Assembly: GCA_022842065.1 (NCBI GenBank)
Contig: JALHQH010000005.1
Span: 310,001-374,000, forward strand
DNA: 64,000 nucleotides
Origin: Caldilineaceae bacterium
Lineage (GTDB): Bacteria > Chloroflexota > Anaerolineae > Caldilineales > Caldilineaceae
Reading direction: 5' to 3'
A model generated the notes under the pieces. The model saw only the letters and a list, made by a program, of their open reading frames with translations, did not search any database and had not been told where the DNA came from. The position numbers and the translations under genes are program-made. Positions within the stretch are counted from its first letter, which is position 1. Each line of letters starts with the position of its first letter. Of this stretch, positions 8,452 through 18,846 are shown in pieces.

Positions 8452-9402
8452 TTGGCTACGAAATCCATCTCGGCAGCAGGAGAACGGGTACGCCCAGCCG
8501 CGACGACGACAATGCGCCGGCGTCCACCGCGCATCAACAGAGATATGGTGATCGCCTTCTTCGTCTTGCTGCCGTCGATCCTGGCCGTGGCGATCTTTAT
8601 CTACTCGGCGATTGGTTGGACCTTCTACATCTCCACCGTCAAGTGGAACAGCCAGATCATTGACTATACCTTTGTCGGGCTGCGCAATTGGATTCGTCTC
8701 TTTAATGACAATCGCTTTTATGCCGACCTGCGCAATCTTGCCTACTATGCCACGGGCTTTATGACGCAGTGTATTGTCTTTGGCTTTATTATTGCCTCGC
8801 TGCTGGATCAGAAGATCAAGGGCGAAACAATCTTCCGCACCATTATTATTTTGCCTTTTGCTGTCTCTGGGATTGTTACCGGGGTGGCTTGGCGCTGGCT
8901 GATGCAACCTTCGACAGGGATTAACCTGCTCTTTGCCCAGATCGGGTTGGAAAACTTTCAACCAACCTGGAATTCCCATCCCCAATATGGTATGTGGGCG
9001 GTGACGATTGCCACCTCCTGGCAATTCACCGGCTACGTCATGGCGCTCTACCTGGCCGGCTTGCGTGGCATTGCGCAAGAGTTGCGCGAAGCGGCGGCGA
9101 TCGATGGGGCCGGCGTTTATGCCACCTATCGCTATGTCATTATCCCGCTGCTGATGCCGGTTACCTTTACGGCGATTGTGCTCACCGGCATGAACTCGAT
9201 TCGCGTCTTCGATGTGCTGGCCTCCATGAGTGGCAGCGGTGCCGCCTTTGCCACTGACACGCTGGCCTTCTTTATGTTTCAATCGACCTTTGGCGCCTAT
9301 CGTTACTCGCTGGGCGCAGCTATCGGTGCGTTTATGATTCTGCTCTCCGGCTTTTTGGTCGTCCCCTACCTGCGCAGCATGGGTGGGGAAACCGAGCGAT
9401 AA
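8452..9402 (+). CDS. Sugar ABC transporter permease, MalF/UgpA type
   Basis: 316 residues. Start TTG 8452 is chosen because GAGGAG ends 7 bases upstream; an earlier in-frame TTG at 8437 overlaps that site. Six membrane spans are visible. The EAA loop that contacts the ATPase is clear near residues 215-235 (ELREAAAIDGAGVYATYRYV then IPLLMP). The segment FRTIIILPFAVSGIVTGVAW is typical of the MalF/UgpA permeases of the CUT1 family. It pairs with the MalG-type permease at 10227, from which it is separated by a repeat and a toxin-antitoxin module. It forms the membrane channel together with that second permease. Confidence 0.92.
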   Translation: MATKSISAAGERVRPAATTTMRRRPPRINRDMVIAFFVLLPSILAVAIFIYSAIGWTFYISTVKWNSQIIDYTFVGLRNWIRLFNDNRFYADLRNLAYYATGFMTQCIVFGFIIASLLDQKIKGETIFRTIIILPFAVSGIVTGVAWRWLMQPSTGINLLFAQIGLENFQPTWNSHPQYGMWAVTIATSWQFTGYVMALYLAGLRGIAQELREAAAIDGAGVYATYRYVIIPLLMPVTFTAIVLTGMNSIRVFDVLASMSGSGAAFATDTLAFFMFQSTFGAYRYSLGAAIGAFMILLSGFLVVPYLRSMGGETER

Positions 9403-9446
9403 ATTAATGTTAGGAGATGTACGACAAGTGGTTTTGTGGTAACTAC

Positions 9447-9538
9447 TAACCCCTCCCCTGCTAAGGGAGGGAGCCAGTGTCCGCCTGACGCTTCCTCCCC
9501 TTAGCAGGGGGAGGTTAGGAGGGGGTGGCTTGGTCGTT
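9447..9538. repeat. Long palindromic repeat, family B copy 1
   Basis: Starts TAACCCCTCCCCTGCTAAGG, has an unrelated centre, and ends with the inverse plus the conserved tail GGTGGCTTGGTCGTT. Other copies: 18631, 38812, 44243 and 52870. Confidence 0.9.
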
Positions 9539-9549
9539 ACGTTTTGTGT

Positions 9550-9555
9550 TATAAT
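9550..9555 (+). promoter_or_regulatory. TATAAT -10 element ahead of the antitoxin gene
   Basis: Perfect TATAAT 21 bases before the antitoxin ATG. A TTGGTC at 9530-9535, supplied by the tail of the family B repeat, is only 14 bases upstream, shorter than usual, so the -35 is uncertain. Confidence 0.4.
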
Positions 9556-9575
9556 TGCCAAAAAGGAGGCAACTA

Positions 9576-9824
9576 ATGACCACAATGACCACAATGACCA
9601 TTGATATACGTGATGCACAGGGTCAACTGTTAACGTTATTTTCGCTGGCTCGGCAAGGGCAGGAGATTGTGATTGCGGAGAATGAAGTGCCGATAGTCCG
9701 CTTTGTACCTGTATCCAAACCGACACAACGTCGGATTGCCGGTTTACATCGTGGTGTCATGCACATGCACGATGATTTTAATGAGCCCTTGCCTGATGAA
9801 TTCTGGCTAGGAACTACGGTGTGA
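9576..9824 (+). CDS. Type II antitoxin, Phd/VapB-like
   Basis: 82 residues. Start ATG 9576 follows AAAAGGAGGC; the first 27 bases are three near-copies of ATGACCACA, giving two further in-frame ATGs. The protein has the Phd/YefM-type N-terminal fold (IDIRDAQGQLLTLFSLARQG, EIVIAENEVPIVRFVPV), which dimerises and binds its own operator, and the C-terminal toxin-binding tail DDFNEPLPDEFWLG seen with PIN-domain partners. Its stop overlaps the toxin GTG by four bases (GTGA). It interrupts a sugar permease operon on the same strand. Confidence 0.85.
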   Translation: MTTMTTMTIDIRDAQGQLLTLFSLARQGQEIVIAENEVPIVRFVPVSKPTQRRIAGLHRGVMHMHDDFNEPLPDEFWLGTTV

Positions 9825-10210
9825 GATTTCTGCTCGATACACAGATCTTTATTTGGTGGGATAGCGAGCCGGAAAAGTTACCGGCGCGTTTATCTACGTT
9901 ATGCGAAGATCCTGCCCATACCGTTGTTTTGAGTGTGGCTAGCGTGTGGGAAATGCAAATTAAAGCGCAACTTGGAAAACTCGATCTTAACCGACCGCTT
10001 GCTGAGATTGTTTCTGAATAACAACGTAACAATTTAGTTGAATTGCTCCCAATTAGGTTACAACATGTGCTGACGTTGCAGCAACTTCCTTTGTATCACA
10101 AAGATCCGTTTGATCGGTTGATCATTGCGCAAGCTATGGCTGAGCAACTGACACTTTTGAGTGTTGATGCACTCTTTACGCAATATCCCGTTACTGTGAT
10201 TGGGAAATAG
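9821..10210 (+). pseudogene. VapC-like PIN-domain toxin interrupted by an in-frame TAA
   Basis: From GTG 9821 the frame encodes a PIN-domain start, RFLLDTQIFIWW with Asp6, and SVASVWEMQIK with Glu44, then hits TAA at 10019-10021 (codon 67). Without that codon the frame continues to TAG 10208-10210 for a normal 129-codon PIN protein, including KDPFDRLIIAQAM (Asp95, Asp98) and LLSVDALF (Asp116), the remaining catalytic acids. A single CAA-to-TAA change would explain it. The truncated product lacks half of the active site. A sequencing error or readthrough is the alternative. Confidence 0.8.
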
Positions 10211-10226
10211 GGAGAAATAGGCGCGC

Positions 10227-11054
10227 ATGACTTTACAACGACTTTGGACACGCGGGGCAATCTATTTAGTATTGGCGGCCTTTTGCGCGTTTTATTTAAT
10301 GCCATTCTATGTGATGATCATCACGAGTCTGAAACCTTATACCGATGTCAATGTGACGCGGATGTGGGAATTGCCTAATGGGATCTACTTTGAAGGGATC
10401 CTCAAGGCGTGGACGATGGTTGCGCCCAATTTCTGGAACAGCGTTATCATTACCGTGCCGGCGGCCCTGATCTCCTCCTTTATTGGCTCGATGAATGGTT
10501 ATATTTTTGCCAAATGGCGCTTTAAAGGGGCCGATACCCTCTTTATCCTCTTCCTGGTTGGCATGTTTTTACCCTATCAGGGCATCCTCATTCCTTTGGT
10601 TCAAACCTTGCAGATCGTCGGTCTCTACGCCACGGTCACCGGGTTGATCATGGTCCACTGCATCTTTGGCATTCCGATCACGGCGCTGCTCTTCCGCAGC
10701 TATTACACGGGTATCCCGAATGAATTGCTGGACGCGGCCAAGATCGACGGCTGTGGTTTCTTTGGCATCTACCGCTATATTCTGCTGCCGATTTCAATGC
10801 CCGCCTTTGCGGTAGTGCTGCTCTGGCAATTCACCTCGATCTGGAATGATTATCTGATCGGCTTAGTCGTTTTGGGCAACCCTCGTTTGGCGCCAATCAA
10901 TGTCGCGGTGCAAAATATTGCCGGCAGTTTTACCACCGAGTGGAATGTGCAAATGGCCGCGGCCATGATCGCCGCATTGCCCACGGTGCTGGTCTATCTG
11001 CTGCTGGGCAAGCTCTTTATGCGGGGTTTGTTGGCCGGATCGTTAAAGGGTTAA
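10227..11054 (+). CDS. Sugar ABC transporter permease, MalG/UgpE type
   Basis: 275 residues from ATG 10227, with GGAG about 12 bases upstream. Six hydrophobic spans; N-terminal segment FYLMPFYVMIITSLKPYTD and EAA-type loop ELLDAAKIDGCGFFGIYRYI (about residues 170-190) followed by LPISMPAF are typical of the MalG half of CUT1 transporters. It is the second channel subunit for the binding protein at 6972 and the permease at 8452. The gene starts 16 bases after the broken toxin frame, so any transcript from upstream must cross the toxin-antitoxin module. A strong terminator follows at 11110. Confidence 0.92.
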   Translation: MTLQRLWTRGAIYLVLAAFCAFYLMPFYVMIITSLKPYTDVNVTRMWELPNGIYFEGILKAWTMVAPNFWNSVIITVPAALISSFIGSMNGYIFAKWRFKGADTLFILFLVGMFLPYQGILIPLVQTLQIVGLYATVTGLIMVHCIFGIPITALLFRSYYTGIPNELLDAAKIDGCGFFGIYRYILLPISMPAFAVVLLWQFTSIWNDYLIGLVVLGNPRLAPINVAVQNIAGSFTTEWNVQMAAAMIAALPTVLVYLLLGKLFMRGLLAGSLKG

Positions 11055-11109
11055 CCAGGGTTAGAACTACTTGCCCGATTTTTGCCACACAGCCACTGAA
11101 CGTTGCATG

Positions 11110-11143
11110 AAAAATCGGTAAGCGTAGGCTTACCGATTTTTTT
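11110..11143 (+). terminator. Rho-independent terminator of the sugar ABC operon
   Basis: AAAAATCGGTAAGC, a GTAG loop, then the complement and a T-tract of seven. The A-run on the other side means it can also work for minus-strand transcripts arriving from dppF. Confidence 0.9.
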
Positions 11144-11195
11144 GTGCAATGTTTATTAACCGGCGACTTTTGGTTCAGCGGGAATGCAGGGGGTT

Positions 11196-11333
11196 ACAAG
11201 ATCGCCCTGGGCTAAAGCCGCAGGGCTGCCTAACAACGCCGGGTAAACCCGGCTAAGGTAGTCCGGGTGCCCACTGGGCGCGTTGATGGCGGGGCGGGAT
11301 GTCAACCCTCTAAGATCGGGTTGAACCCGTGGC
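11196..11333. repeat. GC-rich palindromic repeat, family C copy 1
   Basis: Contains GCCCTGGGCTAAAGCCGCAG, ACAACGCCGGGTAAACCCGG and AGATCGGGTTGAACC, shared with copies at 22350 and 33001. This copy lacks the second inner arm. Its right end overlaps the last codons and stop codon of the neighbouring ATPase gene. Confidence 0.9.
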
Positions 11334-12290
11334 CTTTTCTTCGCCATACAAGTAACACTTGACTAGTGCCCCATCAACCTGTAAATCGGGCGGCTCGGCC
11401 TGGCGACAGATTGGCATCACCCGTGGACAGCGCCCGGCAAAACGGCAGCCCTGTTGCAAATATTCATTCTGTTCCAGGTCAGAGAGCGTGACGGTGCCCT
11501 GCCAACGGCGCGCTGGATCGGCTTCGGGAATGGAATCGCGCAGCAATTGGGTGTAGGGATGTTTGGGGGCCATCAAAACCTGCTCCACCGTGCCCATCTC
11601 CACGATCTGGCCGCGGAACATGATCGCAATCCGATCACTGACGTAGTAGGCGGTCGCCAGATCGTGGGTGATATAGAGCACACTCACACCAAACTCATCG
11701 CGCAGGCGCTTGAAGAGGTTGACAATCGACATGCGCAGCGACGCATCGACCATCGACACTGGTTCATCGGCGATCAAGAGGCTGGGATCGGTCAGCAGGG
11801 CACGCGCAATCGAGATGCGTTGGAGTTGGCCGCCGGAGAACTCGCTGGGATACTTGCCCGCAAACTCTTCGTAGGAAAGGCCAATGGCCTGGAGCTTCTG
11901 ATCGATCAGCGCAATCGCGGCTTTGCGGCCTTTGGCCAGTTTATAATTCCAGACCGTCTCAAAAAAGTAACGATCCACTGTGCGCAGCGGGTTAAAGGTG
12001 GCAAAGGGATCCTGAAAGATCGCCTGCACCCCTTCGGTCCGCCACACTTTTTCGTTGGGGGCTTGTGATCTGCCCTTGTGGCGGATCGCGCCGGTTGTTG
12101 GCTTTTCAAAGCCCATGATCATCTTGGCAGTGGTCGTCTTGCCACAGCCGCTTTCCCCGGCCAGCGTAAAGATCTCGGCCGGTTTGATATCAAACGAGAC
12201 GCGATCGGTGGCCGTAATATTGACGCGCGCCAGCATACCGCCCAGCGCATAGATTTTGGTCAGATCCTGGATCTCAAGCAACGTTTGCAT
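11310..12290 (-). CDS. Family-5 (oligopeptide/oligosaccharide) ABC transporter ATPase, DppF/OppF type
   Basis: 326 residues. Start ATG 12290 follows AAAAGGGAACGC; a GTG at 12305 in the same frame is less well placed. Walker A is GESGCGKTT, the ABC signature is FSGGQLQRISIARALL, and Walker B ends in IADEPVSMVD. The C-terminal Opp/Dpp motif has the usual Cys spacing (CRFAGRCPRVMPIC and a later KCYL). The start overlaps the upstream ATPase gene by 17 bases. The last residues (about ATGSTRS) and the TAG stop are encoded by a family C repeat, so the natural C-terminus may have been replaced. It hydrolyses ATP for import together with the DppD-type partner. Confidence 0.92.
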   Translation of the reverse strand: MQTLLEIQDLTKIYALGGMLARVNITATDRVSFDIKPAEIFTLAGESGCGKTTTAKMIMGFEKPTTGAIRHKGRSQAPNEKVWRTEGVQAIFQDPFATFNPLRTVDRYFFETVWNYKLAKGRKAAIALIDQKLQAIGLSYEEFAGKYPSEFSGGQLQRISIARALLTDPSLLIADEPVSMVDASLRMSIVNLFKRLRDEFGVSVLYITHDLATAYYVSDRIAIMFRGQIVEMGTVEQVLMAPKHPYTQLLRDSIPEADPARRWQGTVTLSDLEQNEYLQQGCRFAGRCPRVMPICRQAEPPDLQVDGALVKCYLYGEEKATGSTRS

Positions 12291-13331
12291 GCGTTCCCTT
12301 TTCACTCCCTTGTACGATTGGCTGATTGTTGCCGGCTACCCCATCCTCAACCAGCCAACAGGCCACGCGATGACCATCCGCTAAGCGGAGCGTTGGTGGC
12401 ATTTCGCTCTTACAAATGGTTTTGACATGGGGACAACGGGGGTGAAAGGGACAACCGCTGGGCAAGTCGGCCAGTGAAGGGGGACTGCCCGGCACACCGT
12501 CGCGCGGCGTCTTGTCGCCAAACTTGGGCAAGGAATTGATCAAATACTTGGTGTAGGGGTGCTGCGGATCGGCGAAGATCCGCTCGGTTGTGCCTTCTTC
12601 GACAATTTTGCCGGCGTACATAATGCCAATGCGATCGGCGATATTGGCATGGACGCCCATATCATGCGTCACCAGAATGATCGTGTTGCGGAGCGTGGCC
12701 TGGATCTCCTTGAGCAGTTGCACGACACCGCGCTGCACCACCACATCCAGCGCGGTTGTTGGCTCGTCGCCGATGATGATGCGCGGCTTGAGCAGGGTGG
12801 CCAGCGCAATGGTCACCCGTTGACGCATGCCGCCGGAGAGCTGGTGTGGGTAAGCGTCCAGGATGGTGACCGGCAGACCTAGCTCTCGGAGATGCTCCTG
12901 GGCAAGCTCATACGTCGCTTGCTTCTGTTGCGCACTGCTGTGACTCTCGATGAAATCGCGATAGGTATCCTTAATTCTGGTCACCGGGTTGAGCACGCTC
13001 ATCGAGCCTTGCGGTACATAGGCGATAAACTCCAGCCGCAGCCGGCGCTTTTCCTCGGCGCTGAGCGTGGCAACGTCCACCTCGCTCCCCGCAACCCGGT
13101 AGGAGACGCGGCCACCAACCACCCGCAAAGGCGGCTCCACGGCTGCGACTAATGTCTTCAAGAGGGTCGATTTACCGCAGCCGCTCTCACCCGCAATCCC
13201 ATAGATCTCATTCTCCTTGATCGCGAGATCAACGTCGTTAACGGCCTTGACGACTTTCGAGCTGCCGTAGAGATCGAGCACATAGTAAGCTTTGAGGGCC
13301 TCGGTTCTGAGGATCGTATTCTCCATTGCGT

Positions 13332-13335
<4 letters not shown>
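12274..13335 (-). CDS. Family-5 ABC transporter ATPase, DppD/OppD type
   Basis: 353 residues from GTG 13335, which overlaps the stop of the upstream permease by four bases (GTGA); ATG 13326, three codons later, is equally possible. Walker A GESGCGKST, signature HQLSGGMRQRV and Walker B IIIGDEPTTALD are all present. The C-terminal Dpp/Opp extension has four cysteines (CPFHPRCPHVKTIC, then VACWL), the pattern that in characterised DppD proteins binds an Fe-S cluster. It forms the second ATPase subunit with the product at 11310. Confidence 0.93.
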
Positions 13336-14186
<851 letters not shown>

Positions 14187-14272
14187 GTGCTGCGCACTCC
14201 TCTTTCAATAGAACCACTCTATACGACGCTGGGGTGCCCAGCGTTGATGAATTAGGAACTTACACACACCTT

Positions 14273-14310
14273 CTTTCGTAGGGGCACGGCATGCCGTGCC
14301 CCTACGAAAG
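14273..14310. repeat. Perfect 38-bp palindrome between the two permease genes
   Basis: Two 19-bp arms without a loop, centred on GGCATGCC and reading CTTTCGTAGGGGCACGGC from the left. There is no T-tract, so it is more likely a REP-type element than a classical terminator. Confidence 0.9.
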
Positions 14311-14325
14311 GGCATTACGCAATTC

Positions 14326-15330
<1,005 letters not shown>

Positions 15331-15357
15331 GCGGATTAATCCCTCAGCGATCTTAGA

Positions 15358-15452
15358 CCATTCCGAAGAAATAATGATCCACGTAGTCACATGAAGTCAC
15401 ACGAAGGATAGCTATTTCTTCGTATGACTTCGTGGATCATTTAACTTGCGGA
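15358..15452. repeat. Palindromic repeat with ATTCCGAAGAA / CTTGCGG frame, copy 1
   Basis: The interior can fold on AATGATCCACGAAGTCA-type arms. The outer sequences ATTCCGAAGAA..TAATGAT and AACTTGCGG are shared with the repeat at 31176, although the interiors differ. Confidence 0.75.
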
Positions 15453-15459
15453 TTAGCCC

Positions 15460-17427
15460 TTACTGGTTGCCGGTCGGCTCCAAAAGCGGCGTCATGTACT
15501 TGAACGGGCCCCAGTGGGTGTACGGCTGGGTGTAGGGATTCTCGGCACCCGGCCAATTCGTCCAATACTGCTCGTCCCAGGTCACGAAGCCCACATAGCC
15601 GTAGGTCGGAATGCCGGGCATTTCGGCGACAGCGATCTTCAGCCCTTCGATGCCTGCATCGACGACCGCCTGATAGTCAGTCGGATCGGTGTTGCGTAGC
15701 TTCTCGATCACGGCATCCATCTCCGCTGACGACCAGCGCGATGGGTGTCCCTTCGTCGTGGTGCCAATCTCCTCGATGTACGCCGAGTTGTAGAAATCCA
15801 ACACGCGATAGAGGTCAGGTCCGGCGCCCCAGGGTTCCTGGGCCGGCCAAGCGCCTGAAACATCGAAATCACCAGTGGGCCCCAGGCTGCCTGAAGCTTC
15901 CGATGGATATTGACTGGCGTCGATGCCAAAGCGCTTCCAGGCTTGCACGGCTGCCGCACAGTTGCGGAAATCGTGGTTGACGGCAACCGTACCGCTCAGA
16001 CAGGCGATCTGCCACGGCTGGCCATCGGGCAACAGCCACTTGCCATCGGCGTCCTTGCTGAAGCCATTCTTGACCAGCAGCTTCTCGGCCACATCCGGCG
16101 CGTATTTGTACCAGCCATAGCCGAAGAGATTGCCCAATGCGGCGGCGTCATCAGGCACTTCGTGGCCGCGGCCCTGGGCATACTCGACAATGCGCTGCGA
16201 GGCATTCACATCGAACGGCTTGAACGTCTCACCGTTGCCAATGTCCAGCGTGAACTCTTCCAACCACGGGATCATCGGCTTGATGAAGTCGTCGGGATAG
16301 TTGGCGAGCGACGGCACGTGCACGGGGCTGAGCGCACCGGTACCGTCTACGGCAATGCCCATGTAGTCGGCGATATCAAAGGTTAACAGCAGCGCCCAAC
16401 GCACGTCCTTATTGTCAAAGGGTGCCTTGGCGGTGTTGAAGGTGATGCCGGTTTCAGCCGGGTCGTTGTTGACGACATAGGGCCACTCGCGCCGGTAGGC
16501 GCGGCAGGTTTCACACTGCTGCAGCACGGCCTGGAGACCATCCGAGGAAACGCCGAGGACGTCGGCCTGGTGCGTCAATTGGGCCAGGATCTTGGCACCT
16601 TCATCAGCGAAATATTGGAAGACGACATACTTGGGCTTCGGCTCACCAAACATAATGCCGGTTGGGCTCTGCTCCCAATCCGCGCGCTTCTCCCAGATGG
16701 TCCAGAAACCAGAAGGGTCAAAGCTGTGCAGTTTGTAGGGGCCAGTGCCAACAAAGGGGTTGAACTTGAAGGTGACCGGGTCTTCCACCGACTCCCAAAT
16801 GTGCTTGGGCATAATCCAGGCGCAGCCCCAGCGGTCAAGGAAGCGGGTGTGGAAGCGGGAGTTTGGCGCGTTCAGTTCAAACGCCACGGTGTGATCGTCG
16901 GGCGCAGCGACCGACTTCACATTCTCAACAAAGAAGCTGTTGTCATTGAATTCCGAGTGTGCCATCAATGTCTCAACCGTGAAGACGACATCAGCCGACG
17001 TGAACGGCTCGCCATCGGACCAGGTAACGCCCTGGCGCAGCGGGAACGTGACCTGCGTGAAGTCGTCGTTATAGACGGGATCACCGTCCGCCAGGCCGTT
17101 GATGATCTCGCCGGTGGCAAAATCGACTGACCAGAGCGGTTCGTTGGCCAGGTTCTGCATCCCACGGTCGCGCCACTTCCAGCCGACCCAGTTATTGAAA
17201 TCATCCGGTGAGCCGACGCGCCCGGTCAGGATATCGGCGATCAGCATTTCATGGCGGGGCAGCTCGCCCAAGGCGACCGCCGCGTCAACTGCCGCCGGCT
17301 CGGCGGCGGCCGCGTCTGCAGGCGCACCCTCTTCGGCGACTGGCGCCGGCACCGTGCTGGCGCAGGCGCTCAGCACCAAACTCATGAGCGTTAATACGGT
17401 AAAGAGAAAACTCAGTCTTCGTTTCAT
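15460..17427 (-). CDS. Family-5 ABC transporter substrate-binding lipoprotein (DppA/OppA-like)
   Basis: 655 residues from ATG 17427 behind AAAGGAG. It has a lipoprotein signal (MKRRLSFLFTVLTLMSLVL then SAC), an Ala/Glu-rich linker (about 25-55) and a family-5 binding domain: ITFPLRQGVTWSDGEPFTSAD-type segment and ADVVFTVETL near residues 125-155, VGTGPYKLHSF, and NKDVRWALLLTFD. At 655 residues it is longer than enterobacterial DppA (about 535). It is the first transporter gene after lacI, with 15 bases between them. The sugar-type regulator and sugar-enzyme neighbours suggest an oligosaccharide ligand, as known for several thermophile family-5 systems, rather than a peptide; this is inference. 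Confidence 0.92.
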   Translation of the reverse strand: MKRRLSFLFTVLTLMSLVLSACASTVPAPVAEEGAPADAAAAEPAAVDAAVALGELPRHEMLIADILTGRVGSPDDFNNWVGWKWRDRGMQNLANEPLWSVDFATGEIINGLADGDPVYNDDFTQVTFPLRQGVTWSDGEPFTSADVVFTVETLMAHSEFNDNSFFVENVKSVAAPDDHTVAFELNAPNSRFHTRFLDRWGCAWIMPKHIWESVEDPVTFKFNPFVGTGPYKLHSFDPSGFWTIWEKRADWEQSPTGIMFGEPKPKYVVFQYFADEGAKILAQLTHQADVLGVSSDGLQAVLQQCETCRAYRREWPYVVNNDPAETGITFNTAKAPFDNKDVRWALLLTFDIADYMGIAVDGTGALSPVHVPSLANYPDDFIKPMIPWLEEFTLDIGNGETFKPFDVNASQRIVEYAQGRGHEVPDDAAALGNLFGYGWYKYAPDVAEKLLVKNGFSKDADGKWLLPDGQPWQIACLSGTVAVNHDFRNCAAAVQAWKRFGIDASQYPSEASGSLGPTGDFDVSGAWPAQEPWGAGPDLYRVLDFYNSAYIEEIGTTTKGHPSRWSSAEMDAVIEKLRNTDPTDYQAVVDAGIEGLKIAVAEMPGIPTYGYVGFVTWDEQYWTNWPGAENPYTQPYTHWGPFKYMTPLLEPTGNQ

Positions 17428-17442
17428 CCTTTACTCCTTTGG

Positions 17443-18516
17443 TTATGTGTTTGACCCGTTGGCCGGATGCACTTGACAAGAATGGCGGATGACCAACTGG
17501 GTAGACAACGCTTTTCGTTCCTCGGGGTGGGTGGGATTTTCAAGATAGGTAAACAACATCTGCGTCGCCACCCGCCCCATCTCTTCGAGTGGTTGGCGCA
17601 CTGTTGTCAACGCCGGATGCACGCTGGCGGCTTGGGGAATGTCATCAAAACCGATCATCGAGAGATCTTCGGGGATGCGCAGGCCACGCTCGCGAATCGC
17701 CTCCATCGCGCCAAAGGCCATCATATCATTCGACGCAAAAATGGCGGTCGGTGGCATCGGCAGGGCCAGTAATGCTTTGGCCCCACTATAACCAGCGGAT
17801 TGAGTAAAATCACCAGCGATGATCAACGCTGGGTTGACGGCAAGGCCATGGGCGCGCAATGCGGCATCGTAGCCAGCGCGCCGCTCAACGGCACAACCAA
17901 GTCCCAGTTCACCAGTAATCAGCCCAATCTGGCGGTGGCCCAGGCTTAACAAGTAGGTCGTTGCATCATAGCCGCCTTGCCAGTTGGTGGCCCCAACCGC
18001 GGGCCCGGTCAGGTCAATACCCTGGTGATCGATGAGGACATGGGGGAAATGCGCCTGCCGCAGCTTGGCCAGATAATCTTCTGGTGTGCGTGGCAGTACC
18101 AGCAGTAACCCATCAACCATCCCACGCGTGAGGGTTGCCACATAGTCCGATTCACGTCGCCCCCGACCATGAGTCGTGTAGAGCAGCAAATCATAGTGAC
18201 GTTCGCTCAATTCCAAATCAATGCCACGAATAATTTCGCCAATGTAGCCTGAACTGAAATCACGTACGAGCAGGCCGATCATATGGGTGCGACCCCCACG
18301 CAAGCTTCTTGCTTGGCGATTGGCAACATAGCCCAAATCAACCAATGCTTGCTCGACGCGTTGGCGCGTTGCTGCTTTCACATAGGCTTCGTTGTTGATC
18401 ACGCGCGAGACTGTCGCATAGGAGACCCCGGCGCGTTGGGCGACATCAATAATCGTGACATTGCCATCGCCAGTCAGCGGTTGCGTTTCGGGCGCAGCTT
18501 TCCGAGTGCGTTTCAT
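17443..18516 (-). CDS. LacI-family transcriptional regulator, first gene of the transporter operon
   Basis: 357 residues from ATG 18516. The helix-turn-helix is at about 21-45 ([20 protein letters not shown]) with the hinge helix following ([11 protein letters not shown]); the remainder is a periplasmic-binding-protein-like sugar sensor domain ([42 protein letters not shown]). LacI proteins bind palindromic operators with a central CG and release on sugar binding. Such an operator lies at 18556-18571 across the predicted start of its own transcript, so the gene should autoregulate and control the transporter behind it. The inducer is unknown. Confidence 0.94.
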   Translation of the reverse strand: MKRTRKAAPETQPLTGDGNVTIIDVAQRAGVSYATVSRVINNEAYVKAATRQRVEQALVDLGYVANRQARSLRGGRTHMIGLLVRDFSSGYIGEIIRGIDLELSERHYDLLLYTTHGRGRRESDYVATLTRGMVDGLLLVLPRTPEDYLAKLRQAHFPHVLIDHQGIDLTGPAVGATNWQGGYDATTYLLSLGHRQIGLITGELGLGCAVERRAGYDAALRAHGLAVNPALIIAGDFTQSAGYSGAKALLALPMPPTAIFASNDMMAFGAMEAIRERGLRIPEDLSMIGFDDIPQAASVHPALTTVRQPLEEMGRVATQMLFTYLENPTHPEERKALSTQLVIRHSCQVHPANGSNT

Positions 18517-18555
18517 AGACTAACAGCAAGTTATTTAATTAGCGTTGTGGGAAAT

Positions 18556-18571
18556 CTGTAAACGTTTACAG
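18556..18571 (-). promoter_or_regulatory. LacI-type operator
   Basis: Perfect 16-bp palindrome CTGTAAACGTTTACAG with the central CG typical of LacI/GalR operators. It begins four bases downstream of the -10 element of the minus-strand promoter and so covers the transcription start. Confidence 0.88.
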
Positions 18572-18575
18572 ACGC

Positions 18576-18604
18576 ATAGTAACATAGGGAAAAAGGCTTG
18601 TCAA
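18576..18604 (-). promoter_or_regulatory. Consensus sigma-70 promoter of lacI and the family-5 transporter
   Basis: On the minus strand TTGACA (18599-18604), a 17-base spacer and TACTAT (18576-18581). This is the best promoter match in the window and is overlapped downstream by the operator. Confidence 0.9.
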
Positions 18605-18630
18605 GTAGTAATGTTTTTGTGCTAATCAGT

Positions 18631-18733
18631 TAACCCCTCCCTAACCCTCCCCAGTTTGGGGAGGGAACCTGGCTCTCCCAGCGAGATTCCCTCCCCAAAC
18701 TGGGGAGGGTTAGGGAGGGGTGGCTTGGTAGTT
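18631..18733. repeat. Long palindromic repeat, family B copy 2
   Basis: TAACCCCTCCCTAACCCTCC to the left and its inverse to the right, with a short non-conserved centre and the GGCTTGGTAGTT tail. It lies between the divergent lacI and isomerase genes. Confidence 0.92.
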
Positions 18734-18846
18734 CCCAATTTTAACGGTTGACGGTTCCCGTAAAATCGGTGACAATGCCAGCATCTCTTGTAAAACAGTC
18801 GTGCCATTAATCAAAAAGATTGTCTAGGATTGAGGAAGCAGAAATC

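Noticed and set aside
9555..9575. Seven extra N-terminal residues on the antitoxin
   Set aside because: The AAAAGGAGGC site lies within them and points to ATG 9576.
8221..9726. A 501-residue open frame antisense to the first sugar permease
   Set aside because: It runs through a permease with intact motifs and across two repeats; composition is low-complexity His/Asn/Gly.
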